Below, piece after piece: positions 50,901 to 63,401 of a stretch of 64,000 bases of DNA. How positions within the stretch are numbered: the first letter of the stretch is position 1; each line of letters begins with the position of its first letter. The DNA is taken from contig NC_132880.1 in assembly GCF_030463535.1 (NCBI RefSeq), positions 27,981,987 through 28,045,986 of the forward strand, read 5' to 3'. The notes under the pieces are model-generated. The model had not been told where the DNA came from, did not search any database, and saw only the letters and a list, made by a program, of their open reading frames with translations. The position numbers and the translations under genes were made by a program. The stretch comes from Salminus brasiliensis (lineage: Eukaryota > Chordata > Actinopteri > Characiformes > Bryconidae).

Positions 50901-53115
50901 ACATGCTGGCCCATCCACAATAATGGGCACTCCTCACAAAATAAATGTCCATGTATTGTACAAGAAGTTGATAATGTTTATAGCTCAAACACATTTTAAT
51001 CCAAAACTGCATACCAGAACAGAAATGATTACTTGTACTATTCAGTTATGTGCTATATAAATAATAATAAGCATCATGTCATTAAATATAGAACATATAT
51101 TTAATGACAAGCCCAAAATAAACAATATCGGAGGCACTATATTTGACTGCTTCACACATGAGATAGGACAAAAGCAGAAAGTTCTTCAGTGCAAAAACAG
51201 ACACACATGCTCACATCACATCAGTCATCTCTGTGTCTATTTGGAGTAACATCTACAGTTCTATGTCTGATCTGTAGCCATTATGTGATTTGTTCTCATA
51301 ATTTACTGCCTGTGTTCTCATCCCACTGGCGCCATCATCTGTCTGACCTTCAATTATTTGGTAACCCTGGCCACTCAGTTAATGATCATAATTTTTTGTT
51401 TCAGCACTCGTGCGTCTTCGTGGCTTTGAGGATGTGTCGAAGGACATGCAGGAAATGAAAGAGGAGAGTGCAAAGATGAACATGGAGAAAAAGGTTACCA
51501 TCCCTGAGCTTTTCCGTACTGCGACGTACCGTCAGCCTCTTCTCATCGCTGTTGTTCTCCAGCTGTCTCAGCAGCTCTCCGGCATCAATGCTGTGAGTGA
51601 ACCACAAAGCCTAACACAATATGAAAACAATGTCAGTGACCCCTTAACTGCCATGATTGTTTCTTATCATGCTTTACCTTTTGTGTTTTTCGTAGGTGTT
51701 CTACTACTCAACAGGTATTTTTGAGTCTGCGGGTGTGACACAGCCTATATACGCTACCATTGGAGCTGGAGTTGTCAACACTGTTTTTACTGTGGTCTCA
51801 GTGAGTATCTAAGCGCTGGACCTAAGATTATTGAGAACATGTTTAGTACTTTGCCCAAGTCTTGTGCAACTGTCAGTAGAAACACTAATTAAATGTTGAA
51901 TAAATAATGCAAGTATACAGCGGCCCGTATTCAGAATACGTTGTTTGTCAGCAGTCTTTGATATATTAGTAGGAAAAACACAGCTTTGCTTGGATATATG
52001 GCAAAGCTATATGATGAAATTGTTCAATTCCACCAACAGCTCACCTGATTTAATAAACCATGTAATGAATGCATTAAAAGCAGCAGATACTGCAGGACAG
52101 GTTTAAAAACGGTTATAATACATAAATATTTTTTTGTCACCCTTGCTATTCTTGCTTAAAGCTCTTCCTTGTTGAGAGGGCTGGACGAAGGACATTGCAC
52201 CTTATTGGCTTGGGTGGTATGGCTGTCAGCGCTCTGCTAATGACCATCGCCCTCCTATTGGTAGGTTTGGACTTGTATTGTAATGTATTCTTTTTTAGTC
52301 ATCCCAAACAAATTGGTTAATATTTGCATTTTCGAAAAAAATCTTTCATTTGTCTCCTTTGCTGAGCAGAAGCATATCGAGTCTCTGAGCTACCTGAGCA
52401 TTGGAGCAGTGTTTGCCTTTGTGGCTATGTTCGAGATGGGCCCAGGACCGATCCCCTGGTTCATTGTGGCCGAGCTTTTCTCCCAAGGGCCACGTCCTGC
52501 TGCCATGGCCGTTGCTGGATTCTCTAACTGGACAGCCAACTTTATTGTGGGCATCAGTTTCCCCAAACTTGAGGTATCCACACTCTCTTTTAGCAATAAG
52601 CCTGTCAATCACCACACATAGTATATAAAGAGACTGCCTGTTTGTACAGCACAGTAATGTTGTTATGAGTTGACTTTGTTTATGTTTTTTTAAATGAACA
52701 CTAAAGTGCACTGAGTCTCTTATCTTTTTGTTCCACTTGACAGAAACTTTGTGGGCCATATGTGTTTATCATTTTCATGGCCTTCCTTATCCTCTTCTTC
52801 GTCTTCACATTCTTCCGTGTTCCTGAGACCAAAGGGAGAACCTTTGAAGACATTGCTCGAGAATTCAGCAGGGCTCCGCCTCCTACAACTGCATCTGTAG
52901 AGGAGACGGGTGGAGTTGTGGTGTCCACTTCTCCAGTAAAGGAGAAAGTTCCATTGGTGGCAGCCAATTCTGAATCAGAGGAGAAACCCAGTTCTTCTGT
53001 GAAAGTTACTTCAGAGACCACAAAGGGTGAGGAGAAATCTGAGTCTGCTACAGAGCAACTGATGAAATCCTCTACAGATGAGAAATCTAATTCCACTGTC
53101 CAGGAAAGTGTGTAG
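43821..53115 (+). CDS. slc2a3: Facilitative glucose transporter, GLUT3-like, ten coding exons
   Basis: Twelve-TM MFS hexose uniporter of the plasma membrane. Coding exons: 43821-43841, 47678-47776, 47944-48104, 49057-49297, 50126-50288, 51405-51592, 51696-51800, 52162-52260, 52370-52573, 52744-53115; all phases agree and the product is 550 aa (human GLUT3 is 496). Seen: [12 protein letters not shown] (TM1), N-glycosylation NET in loop 1, GRRRS at 93-97, [14 protein letters not shown] at 210-214, [11 protein letters not shown] at 281-291 with the class I QLS motif, [17 protein letters not shown] at 383-390 and PETKGRTF at 454-461. [15 protein letters not shown] and [11 protein letters not shown] favour GLUT3 over GLUT1. 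Met1 is preceded by an in-frame stop at 43758; Met3 is an alternative. The tail after 461 is unusually long. The first coding exon holds only seven codons before a 3.8-kb intron. Confidence 0.95.
43842..47677 (+). other. slc2a3 intron after the first coding exon
   Basis: Intron of 3.8 kb with (TA)n at 44868-44904 and repeat scraps: GTATCGTGA-type sequence at 44460-44540, and a SINE tail (TAAGAGCGTTTGCTAAATAC) at about 46322. No other exon recognised. Confidence 0.6.
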
Positions 53116-53157
53116 ATATTTATTTATTTATTTATTTATTCATTTATTTATTTTATT
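53116..53157 (+). promoter_or_regulatory. AU-rich element at the start of the slc2a3 3' UTR
   Basis: Directly after the TAG stop come overlapping ATTTA pentamers (TATTTATTTATTTATTTATT, then CATTTATTTATTTTA), including TTATTTATT nonamers. Such class II AREs bind HuR/TTP-type proteins and control mRNA stability. The function here is inferred. Confidence 0.65.
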
Positions 53158-56100
53158 TCTTTGAAAACTATGTATTAGAAAAGTGGAGAGACACGGGGTG
53201 GGAAAAATGTCCACAGAAAGTCATGACACTATCTGCTGTCTTTTTTAAGGAAAGATATGGAAAGATTGATCGAAAGTGTATAGATTATGGTTTAGTGCAA
53301 TATTCTCATGAATTATTTATTTTTATGGTACTATATGTAATTTTTTTGTTTGTATATATTTCTAATAAGTATAATAAGTATTTTAATGTGATATATCAAC
53401 AGATACTTTTCATTTTAAAAGGGAATTTAGATTACATACAGGCATTTAGATTTACATTTAGTCTTAGACTTAATTGTTACTAACTTAAGCCAAAGTATAA
53501 TTAAGAGCTAACCTGAAATGTGAGAATAATTTATGTGACAATTTCAGTCATGGAGACCTTCATCATAAATTAATAGCATTTTTTGAGTTATTTTAGATGA
53601 AGGACCCACAAAATGTTGCACTGAGTTGTTGTTATAATGTAATTACGGTCAGCATAATGAAATTAAGTATGTAGTAATAACACAACTACTAATGTTGAGT
53701 TAAGCCGTTTAAATAATTGATATTGATGATACCACATACAAGAATACACCCGGTATAGCACTGGGGCCGCTTAGCCATTGCAACTTAGTCCAAACGTAGG
53801 ATAGCTAGTTGACTGCCAAAAAAAAGAATTATATAAAATATATAAAATGTCCTAAGCTATATAATGCTATACAGTGCAATGAATAGATATTTTAAGATTC
53901 CAGAACACAAATAACATATTGAATGTAAGGAGGAGGATTTACAAAAGTAGGGCAAGGTGCAAATGTAAAAGAAGGAGTAATTCCAAGTCGAGTGTCTGCC
54001 ATATTTTGTTGATTGTTATCGCACTTTGTCAATTGCTTAAATTTAAAGTTGAAAACATCCAAAGCACCTACAGTTCATTCATTCACCTGAAATGAATGTA
54101 ATCTAAACTGCAAGTAATGGAATATTTATTTTTATTTATTTATTCTTCTGCCCCTGCACTTTCTAACATATTATTTTAAATATTGATTTATTTTCATCTA
54201 TGATGCTAAACTACAACGTATTAATGTATAAATGTCCAGTATATTTTATTTTGTTGCCATTTACTAGATATCACTATTTTTGTGTGAAAACAATGTAGAG
54301 TGTATTTATTGCTATATGCTTTAATGGACCAAGAAGAAATGAGCAATCACTGCTTAGCGTGTTGTGGCAATGTTTTCTGTCTTGTAATGAGGTGGGGGAA
54401 AAAATACATCTTATCAAGGTCATACTGCATCTTTCTAGTTAACAGAATCAATCTGGATCTTTTTTTACACAGAAAATAACTGATAAATGTAATGTTGCAA
54501 AAACATCAGGTTCAGAACAGATGACAACTTGTAGGTTAAATATAAATCAGTTACCCAAATCAAAGGGAACCAACCATTGTCCTGATAGGGCTGTAAGAGC
54601 TGCTTACATTAACACTAACTTGTCCTTACCTCGCTGTTAACATCACCCACCTACCTTACTGCACACTGTAAACAACACTTACTGTATAAAGCTAAAAGAG
54701 TATTTTAATGTAAATAGATATTTTTAAAGGTCAGTGTTGTGTGTTTGTGTGTGGTCATTAACAACGTTCACTTCTATCGCTTCTTATGGTGCTACAGGCC
54801 AAAACATTGAAGGGAGGTTATCTAGTAGAAGGTTAACATGCGTTTATGGGGAAGTAAAGGTTGTTTGTAAGATTTATATTTCTCAATTTAACCCTAAGCA
54901 ACTAAATAAACCATCATCATTTCTGAATGGATTTATGTATAATAGCTTGATAGTTGTTCTTTTGACTATTGTGTGATATATTGGGTGAAATAGTTGTGAA
55001 TAAGTGTAATGTAAAACAGTTTAAAGCATGCTTTTGTTTTACTGCACCTGTAAGAATGACATGGCTTAAATTTCAAATCTAACTAAGATACCAGATGTCC
55101 ATCAGCCAAAACATGTTTCCGCAGGTTAGCACTGGTGCTACAAGGCTAACGTTGCTAATAAACACTACAAGTCTATAATCACCTAAATCTTCTCTGTAAA
55201 TAGATGCCCACACACGTCCCTTAACTTGCTCAAACAACATCTAGGTCATCAAGTTTTTATGTCTGTACAAAGTATGTGCATGGACTCTGTGCGGAATACA
55301 CCTAATAACCCCTGTTGTCGGAAATGCCTGGCTGTAGTGTTCAGCTGCATGGTAAAGGTCTGTTTATTTCTATAGCTCATAGTTGGTCTGTGTCTGTGTT
55401 GGTCAGTACGCCGCATCATTTGATTTTGTAGAAAAAGTGTAAGATCCAAAGTCATTCCCAAAAAGCGCACATGGCCTGACTAGTCACGCTTAAACCCATT
55501 TAAAGCCAACATAGACCAATGCTGGCCGAATGCAACATGGGAAATAATCGCAATAAGGAATCTAGTTATAATCTTGCAAACAGTGGGCCTGCAAGTTTCT
55601 TTTCGTCTTTGCGTCGTCATAGTCTGTGACTAAAAACTCTGTGAGCCTCTTTTTCATTGCAGGACCAAATGGTTACTAAGGCCCCACCGTACCACTCCGT
55701 GTGCCATGCTACTAACTCAGGACCATGAAGTGCACAGTGTCTCGTAATAATTGTGCAGCAGTTTTGTTCTTGAGTCTTGCACTACATCTTCTAGGCTAAT
55801 GTAGCACTAGCTACCGTTACTCACTGAGGCCATAATTCATTTGTTAGCATTGTGTAATCTGTATGCATAAATTACACTATATATATATAGATGTAGTGCC
55901 AAACAATGTTGATGCCTTTGTGTGTGAAAACTTTGTAATGCAGTTAGCACTATGCTAACAAATATCTATAGCTGTGGTCCTGGCCAAGACGGCCCCCACA
56001 AATATTCTTTTTTATCGCCAGAGCATTGGTTGTTGTGGGGGTGTATATATGGAAAAGATTTGGACTAGAAATAATAATAGCGCACTTTACCACAAAATTA

Positions 56101-58970
56101 TGAGGACGCTTCATAGTCAAGTTTTGTTTGTATTTCAAAATCTTCTATTTATGTATTTTTTATTAAACATACATTTTAAATATTAGATATCAACTTCAGA
56201 ATTAATGTAGCCTACTAATTTTCTTTTTTAGAATTAATGTAAAGTTAAGTAAAAGTGTATTTTCATTAAATTGATAGTGTATTTGGAGAAAGTGGAGACA
56301 GTTGATTTCCCCAACTCAATGCCTGAAGTCTACAGAGTGGATGACTTGTGATTGTAGTGTTTTTTAACAATATTAACTCATAGCAAGACAAGATATTAAC
56401 AACCAAACATGTCTGGGCTGATGAAAGACGTCTGGGGTAAATGAACAATTGCGTAAATTGGACTTTTTGCTGAACCATACTTTTAAAAACATTTACCCCT
56501 TCAATTCTACTCACCTTTTTGATTCTCATGTGTGTATATGTGATCAAATGTGCCCTCTACTGTCTGAATTGTGAACAAGAAATGCCTGATGTCTTTGTGG
56601 GGTCCTGTATAACTTTTTTCCCCCCATTTTCATTGTGTTGTTGCATCTTTGTAGTTCTCATGTATCTGCTGCTTATCCGTGCCTCTGTTGAAGGTGTTCC
56701 TGTGTTTGTGAAACAGGATTGGTGTGTGATGCTTAAATTCACATCGAAACTACTGAAAAAAGGATAAAGACTTCGGCCAGTGAGATTTAAGGTTAGACTG
56801 AGCCATTATTAAACTGTACACTAGTTAAAATCACAGTGTTTAAGTCCACAGGCTGAATGGTTATCCATTTATGTCGACAGGCTAGTTAAAAACACATGCT
56901 GGTAGGAACGCAAATCTTGGGAGGAGAAAATGTTGTAGAGTTGCTTTATTGTCCTTGTATCACACAAATCTTTGTATGTATGTTAATTAATAAAAACTCA
57001 AGTATACACTCATGAAGTGACTTTTAATGCCCATCACTAACTAATAGCTCTGCTTCAAGTCATTCTGAACACTGGGGATATTAGAGAGCAACCAGTTTAA
57101 CCACCAGAGGGCACTGGTATCTCCAAAATGATACCTTTGAGCATTACAGTTTGTCCATAAAAAACAAAAACTTTGGTAGTTAGTGATGTCTTTAATGCCT
57201 TTGTAATTTGTATTGTAATTTGTAGTTTTCCTGGTTAGATAATAATAAATAAAAAAAATTGAAACTTCTAAATAATAATTGAAGTGAAGTGTTCTATGCA
57301 TCTATGATGATACAAGGTGGGACAACAACGACCACTTATTTCCAGCGGTGCCATAAAAATGCCTTTTAGATCATGCAGACAAATATTGGTCGTCTAGAAG
57401 TTATTCTATTAATAATCAATGTTGTTAACTCTATGAACATAATAAATTAGTTGCTCTTGTCAGTTTTTCGCCTTTCCAATTTTAATAATCACCAAATACC
57501 AGCCACTAATTATAACTCTCCCTATCGCACAATGCAACAAGTGCGAGAGTGTGCATGTGCTATGAGATACATGTAGCCAGCCAACATCACTGGACTTAAC
57601 TTGCATTTCTACTTTAGCTTGAATTCACACATTTAATTCTCAGTTAGGTTCATGGATTAGTGGATCTCTGATTAAAGGACACTCCCTATCATATCAGTCA
57701 TATCATTTAGCATTTAAAAAAGTTGACATTTGGCTTATTAAAATGGTGCATTATGCTAATCAGTATTTAAAACCACTTCACTTAGCTAGGAAGAGGTAAA
57801 TATTTTATTTTGATTAAACACATTTTCTCGCTGGATCACTATGTTGCTGAAATCAAGTGTGCTCCTAAGAAAAAACATACAAAGGATCTGAAGATAAAGA
57901 AGTTCATTAGAATATTCTTATTTCTTCCATTTATAACACAGTCTTTAATGCTGTATTTCACTCTATTTATCATAAATAATGCGAAAAATGTTTTAATTTT
58001 CCGAAGCCAAAGGCAACAGTGGAAAAGAAAAACTTGAGAGTTGGAGGAAGAAACCTTGGGAGGAACCAAGACTCATAAGGAGAGCCCATCCCTACTTTTT
58101 TTATTGATGAAAAATCACCCAACCACCACCAACACTGTTCTACTGCTCAGGTGTGCTGTTATAATCACAATATAATATAAGTAATATAATCATAGTAGAG
58201 AAGATTAATGGCGGTAATAATAATAGTTGCAGATAGTTAGAGTCCATATTATAAGGGCATGTACTTGATATCCTATTACTTTGACATGCAGGCATTGTCT
58301 GAATGCTTCTGTCATATGAGCTGGTCCAGATAGCTGTTAAAATGACAGTGAGGTGTAAGAATTCAAAGACCATAAACCGTTTATAGGTTTGAATGAAACC
58401 GATATACAAGAACGTGTGTGTGTGTGTACCCACATGGCTACAGGACTTTCAACATGTATGATCATGTCAACTTGAAACTAAACACACACACAAGATCACT
58501 ATTGCTGTGAATGAATTCTGTTTATGTCCTGTAAAAAAACAGTAGGCTAAGTGGAAGCTCGAGTTTAAAGTATGGGAAAGCTCCTCTTACATGTATATTA
58601 CAGCAGTCACAGTCAGTAAGTTCTTCTTCAAGTTCACTAGTAATAGGGTTGACTTGTGGTTCATCATGAGGAATCATTAGTGTCTTTGCAATTGTAAAAC
58701 TACATATTGTTATCCGCTATGATGTTCTTCCTGTTGTTATTTCAAGTGTTCTTTTATGACTTGTTAATACTTTGGAACTAAGATTTAGCGTAACACTTCT
58801 GGTGCACAAGCAGTTCCTCACTAAATCACATACTATACATCTCAAGGCCTTGTGCCAGAGGAACCTCAGGCACTGCCAGCTTCGCTTTAGAAATAGTGAG
58901 ATAGCCCAGTTGTGGTCCCACAGCTATAAAGTGTAGGTTAAGATTGGACAGTGAGTTCAATCAAATTCTT
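53158..58970. other. Downstream of slc2a3: AT-rich, no coding genes seen
   Basis: Probably includes the slc2a3 3' UTR. Short open frames only. A fragment at about 58000-58095 (GAGGAAGAAACCTTGGGAGG then AACCAAGACTC) matches, from memory, a very common teleost interspersed repeat. Confidence 0.5.
56989..56994 (+). terminator. Possible distal polyadenylation signal of slc2a3
   Basis: AATAAA in TTAATTAATAAAAACTC. It would give a 3' UTR of about 3.9 kb. An earlier AATAAA at 54905-54910 is an alternative. Confidence 0.3.
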
Positions 58971-59072
58971 CTTGCTTTTTTTTGGGGGGGGGGTATTTTT
59001 TGTTAAAATATCATATTTATACATTTGTGTGCACAATACTTGACACATTTGGTATTTTTTATGGAGATGCAG

Positions 59073-59700
59073 TAAACTCTTAAACACAATATTATTTATA
59101 AACTCCTATTGCTATTACTCTGTGTTTCACAACATAAAAACATAGCTTGTGAGATATTCTATTCATCTTTCATGCACAGCTTATTTAAGGTCTATTTAAG
59201 ATATTTAGACAGTTTACAGTCAGGTGCAATTTTTACATTTTATGAAATCTACCAAATCTGACCAAAGCTTTGTATCTTGACTCTATTCACAGTCCAGTCT
59301 GCCTTGTCTATATGTTCTATGGTATACTTAAAACATTAAGTTTTGTGACAAGGTCACATAAAAGGTTTCCTTCCTATGACTGTTCCATCAAGATTATGTA
59401 AGTGTAAGCAATGCTACACATTAAAAGAGTACACCACCAATCCTGACTCAGCTGAAAAGTTTTTAGCAGTCGTCTGGGGGTTTTGACTAGTCTTAACAGT
59501 TATTGGGTTTATCGTGACTGTTGCAGTTCCCTTGAACAGTAATTCCTTTGCACTGTAAAAATCCCAAATACCTGAAAAAGATCTTCTTATGGCCTTCCTC
59601 TGCATTGTGGACATTGATTACTTTCATTTTTAGATATTTAAGTCAGAAAATGTATAAAGCCTGGGCATTTGGTGCAGCTGATCCTGTTCCTGATTACAGT
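59073..59700. repeat. Unit U, first copy (diverged)
   Basis: About 630 bases from ACTCTTAAACACAATATTAT to GGTGCAGCTGATCC, matched by the two copies at 62.6-64.0 kb. It lacks two internal segments present in those: GGTGTCC..AATTCC-type bases near 59240, and about 11 bases near 59457. A G-run lies just upstream, as in the other copies. Identity unknown. Confidence 0.85.
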
Positions 59701-62509
59701 TGTTGACATGACTGGATTTGCTAATCGAAGTCTGAGATCTTCACATCTGAGCCTTTGCAATGCTTAGGGTGTTTTTATGTTATAAAAGACAGTAACAGTG
59801 TGTTAGGCTGCAGCTAAAAAATTCTTGCACACTAAATTCACACAATATTTTTATATTCATTAAAAAAAAGTCATCATTGGTTTCCATGGTTTCCAGCCAT
59901 TACAGCGCCTGCATCCCAAGTAAAAAGTTTTGCATTTCCCGCTGAAAGTTTGCATTTCTCTAATGTTTTCTTTGCAATACTGAGGGAAGGTAAGGTTACA
60001 GTATTTGTTTTAAGTAGTGTTAGTTGATGTTTTGTTAAAATTTCAATGTTGTTTCAAAATTAATTCGGGTTCAAAAGTGATGATAGATCAACATCGGATT
60101 GGAATTTTTATTCAATAAAATAATTGTTGATAGTTTAACATTGTTTTAACATCTATTCAATGGCTGATTGCTATCTGGGTAGCCTTCATCAGTGTATGAG
60201 CTAGATAGAAAATAACATTGTACAGCTAGTATTTCAATAATATGCACAGAGCTCTTTTGTGTGGTTTAGAATGGAGAAAATGGATCTGGAGTTCTATGTG
60301 TTCTATGTGACAAAATGCTGCAACAACAGGAGACACTGCTCTCTTATTATTTTCTCTCCCTCTTTCAAACACACCATCAGAGCACCGTGTGCTGACAGTT
60401 ATCCACACTCATTCACGTGAGGTGTATCAAATGAAAGGTCATGTGTTAGCAGAGGCTAGAATAGTTCACCGAACCAGAGCAATGATCTGTTCCCTCTCCT
60501 GTCTTCTCTTAACGAGCTAGCTAATTAATGGCTTATTTCAACAGGGCAGAACCTTTCAATGATGACCTCTGCAGATGTCTTAATTTAGCTCTTTATTCTA
60601 TTTAACAAATGTTTTGCTGATCTTAACATTTTTTGGTTGTTTTTTGTACTGATATGTTTAGGTTTATGCTACATAATCTTCTGATAACATCTTTCTTTCT
60701 TTCTTCTCATCTTCCTCCTCCTCTTTTTCTGGCTAGTATTATTTATTTATCTTATAGAATATAAACAGTAATAACACCTTAAAGTAAGTGATTTCCATTT
60801 TCTTAACAACCTCTCAGACAACTAATTATTCTGGCCAAAACTCAGCCCAGGTAGAATACTTATGGGTCATTTATGGCCCTGGTTTTTTAACCCTGGTCAC
60901 ATTTTAGTGTTTTCCTTCTCTAACACAACACCTTCAGCTCTAAAAGGGCTGGTTAATGAGCAGATTAGCTGGATCAAGTGTGTTGGGAACAAGAAAACAC
61001 TAAAATGTGCAGAGCGGGAGGTCATCTATGACCATGATTGGGAACCACTGACCACTGGAAATAGACCAAATTAGAATGTCTGTAAAAACTGGAAACATAG
61101 AAACATATTTTAAGTTAATATGAATATGAACTGTCCCAGTATGGGGTACTAAACAGCTACTGTAGTACTGTGAGGGAAATGTGAGGTACAAGTACATGTA
61201 AAGTTTGCTAATATCAACAACAACAACATGTAATTTGGCAAACTAGAGGTATTTTATTGTTTATTCACAATATCAATAAAACCAAAGTGCTGAGAGTTTG
61301 AATGTGTGCATGTGCATGTGTATGCATTTGTAAGTGTGTGAAAGAGAGTGAGTAGGCTGAGGGTGATGATAGGGGCTACTGTATAATAAATGGTGTACTG
61401 GTTTATTTTTAAATCTGGGACAGCTCGCTGGGACTGGGACATCATGTATATGTGTGTGTGTGTGTGTGTGTCTGCATGTCAGTGAAATTGGAGAGGTGTT
61501 TTTTTTTTTACTTTATTTTTTTTACTTTTAGACTTACAGGGAGTAGTAATCAAACTAAACAGGAACATTGCCAAATTGTGCTGAATTCTAGAGTTTCAGA
61601 AAGCATAAAATAACTTGAGTTTAAATATGGGTCTAGAGTGAGTTGGATGCACCTGTGAAATCATTCTGAACTGCTAATGCTTTATTTTGAAGGTCAAATA
61701 CAGATGCTTTTAGATGATCATCTTGTCTTTAACTCTTTAAAGTCTTTACCTTTAACATTCAACTAAATATCTATTAAATACCTGAAAGTTAAATTTAATG
61801 TAACAGATGTTATGAAGGCTCACTCTAACCCTTAACTTCAACTCAAAACTTTCCCATAATACCCTCACTTTATTTAAAACCTAAATTTAATCTTAACTTC
61901 AAGCTTAAAAGAAATCTAAAACTTGTTAAATAATAAAAGTTTCTGAGTTTCACTGGGTAGTGTTTATATTCTTTAACTAGGTAGTGAGACCTTTTGGTAT
62001 AAAACTAGAGAGTTCTTGGTGTAACACAAGATGCATGTAAACCATGTAAATACAAAATATATGTTATATTTGTTTACATGAAACAGTTTAATACAATGTT
62101 AAGAAGAATTTATATTAAATAGTACGGAAACACTTATTGACTTCATTTGGCTGGTTTTACATCACTAACAGAAGCCCTATAGCATCACAATCTTTGTCTT
62201 AGCACTGTAACTATTATTACTTAACTATTTTGCTCATTTTTCTTGAGTCATATTAAACAGTGTTTCTGCCCTCTTTGTGTCCTCTCAGTATTTACTTGGC
62301 ACAGTGTGCAATTATCCAGCCAAAGAGATTGTAGTCGGTTAGTTAAGGTTAGCTAAGCTTTCAGTCAGTGTATAAAAATCAGCAGTGACAATACATTGAC
62401 TATATCAGTACCAAATGTCGTATGGTGCTCAGTTATTTCATATTTTATGAGAGATACAAAATAAATCCTACATCCTACAGATGTGCATCAGAACCTGAAA
62501 TAATGTATA
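59701..62509. other. Non-coding, with simple repeats
   Basis: (TG)n at 61450-61470, T-runs at 61500-61530, and an AACATTCAAC-rich patch at 61755-61930 that may be a decayed foldback element. No gene seen. Confidence 0.5.
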
Positions 62510-62720
62510 TACACTATATAAATAGTATTCAAACAATGTTTGTCTAAAGGATTTTGGTAGGTAGTTTGTTTCACATTGGCTACAGTAAAAACTACTCCTC
62601 AAGGACTTTGCTGTAAGGATTTGATTGCATTCAGCCATGGGAGGTCAGCTACTATGTTGGATGATTAGCTCTGCATCACAAACGCCACTTCAACTCATCC
62701 CAAAAGGGGGGGGGGGGGGG
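62510..62720 (-). repeat. Family M element fragment next to the tandem duplication
   Basis: Read on the minus strand it has GGGATGAGTTGAAGTGGCG, ATCCAACATAGTAGCTGACC and GGCTGAATGCAATCAAATCC, shared with the copies at 23166 and 32955, and ends in ATATAGTGTATA. A G-run of about 15 lies at 62706-62720. Confidence 0.6.
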
Positions 62721-63401
62721 CTACTATTTTACTCTTAAACACAATATTATTCATAAACTCCTATTGCTATTACTCTGTGTTTCACAACATAAAACATAGC
62801 TTGTGAGATATTCTATTCATCTTTCATGCACAGCTTATTTAAGGTCTATTTAAGATATTTAGACAGTTTACAGTCAGGTGCAATTTTTACAGGTGTCCAT
62901 TTTATGAAATCTAGTTCTTTTTAATTCCAAATTTACCTTTACTGAGTGTGACCAAAGCTTTGTATCTTGACTCTATTCACAGTCCAGTCTGCCTTGTCTA
63001 TATGTTCTATGGTATACTTAAAACATTAAGTTTTGTGACAAGGTCACATAAAAGGTTTCCTTCCTATGACTGTTCCATCAAGATTATGTGAGTGTAAGCA
63101 ATGCTACACATTAAAAGAGTACACCACCAATCCTGACTCAGCTAAAACGTTTGTGAAAGTTTTTAGCAGTCGTCTGGGGGTTTTGATTAGTCTTAACAGT
63201 TATGGGGTTTATCGTGACTGTTGCAGTTCCCTTGAACAGTAATTCCTTTGCACTGTAAAAATCCCAAATACCTGAAAAAGATCTTCTTATGGCCTTCCTC
63301 TGCATTGTGGACATTGATTACTTTCATTTTTAGATATTTAAGTCAGAAAATGTATAAAGCCTGGGCATTTGGTGCAGCTGATAGTTCCTGATTACAGGAT
63401 C
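62632..63401. repeat. 770-base tandem unit, copy 1
   Basis: Starts CAGCCATGGGAGGTCAGC, crosses the G-run, and contains the whole of unit U. The next copy begins immediately at 63402 with the same CAGCCATGG. Confidence 0.9.

Noticed and set aside
52346-53096. Minus-strand open frames of 137 and 131 codons under slc2a3 exons
   Set aside because: Exact shadows of conserved slc2a3 coding exons on the other strand.
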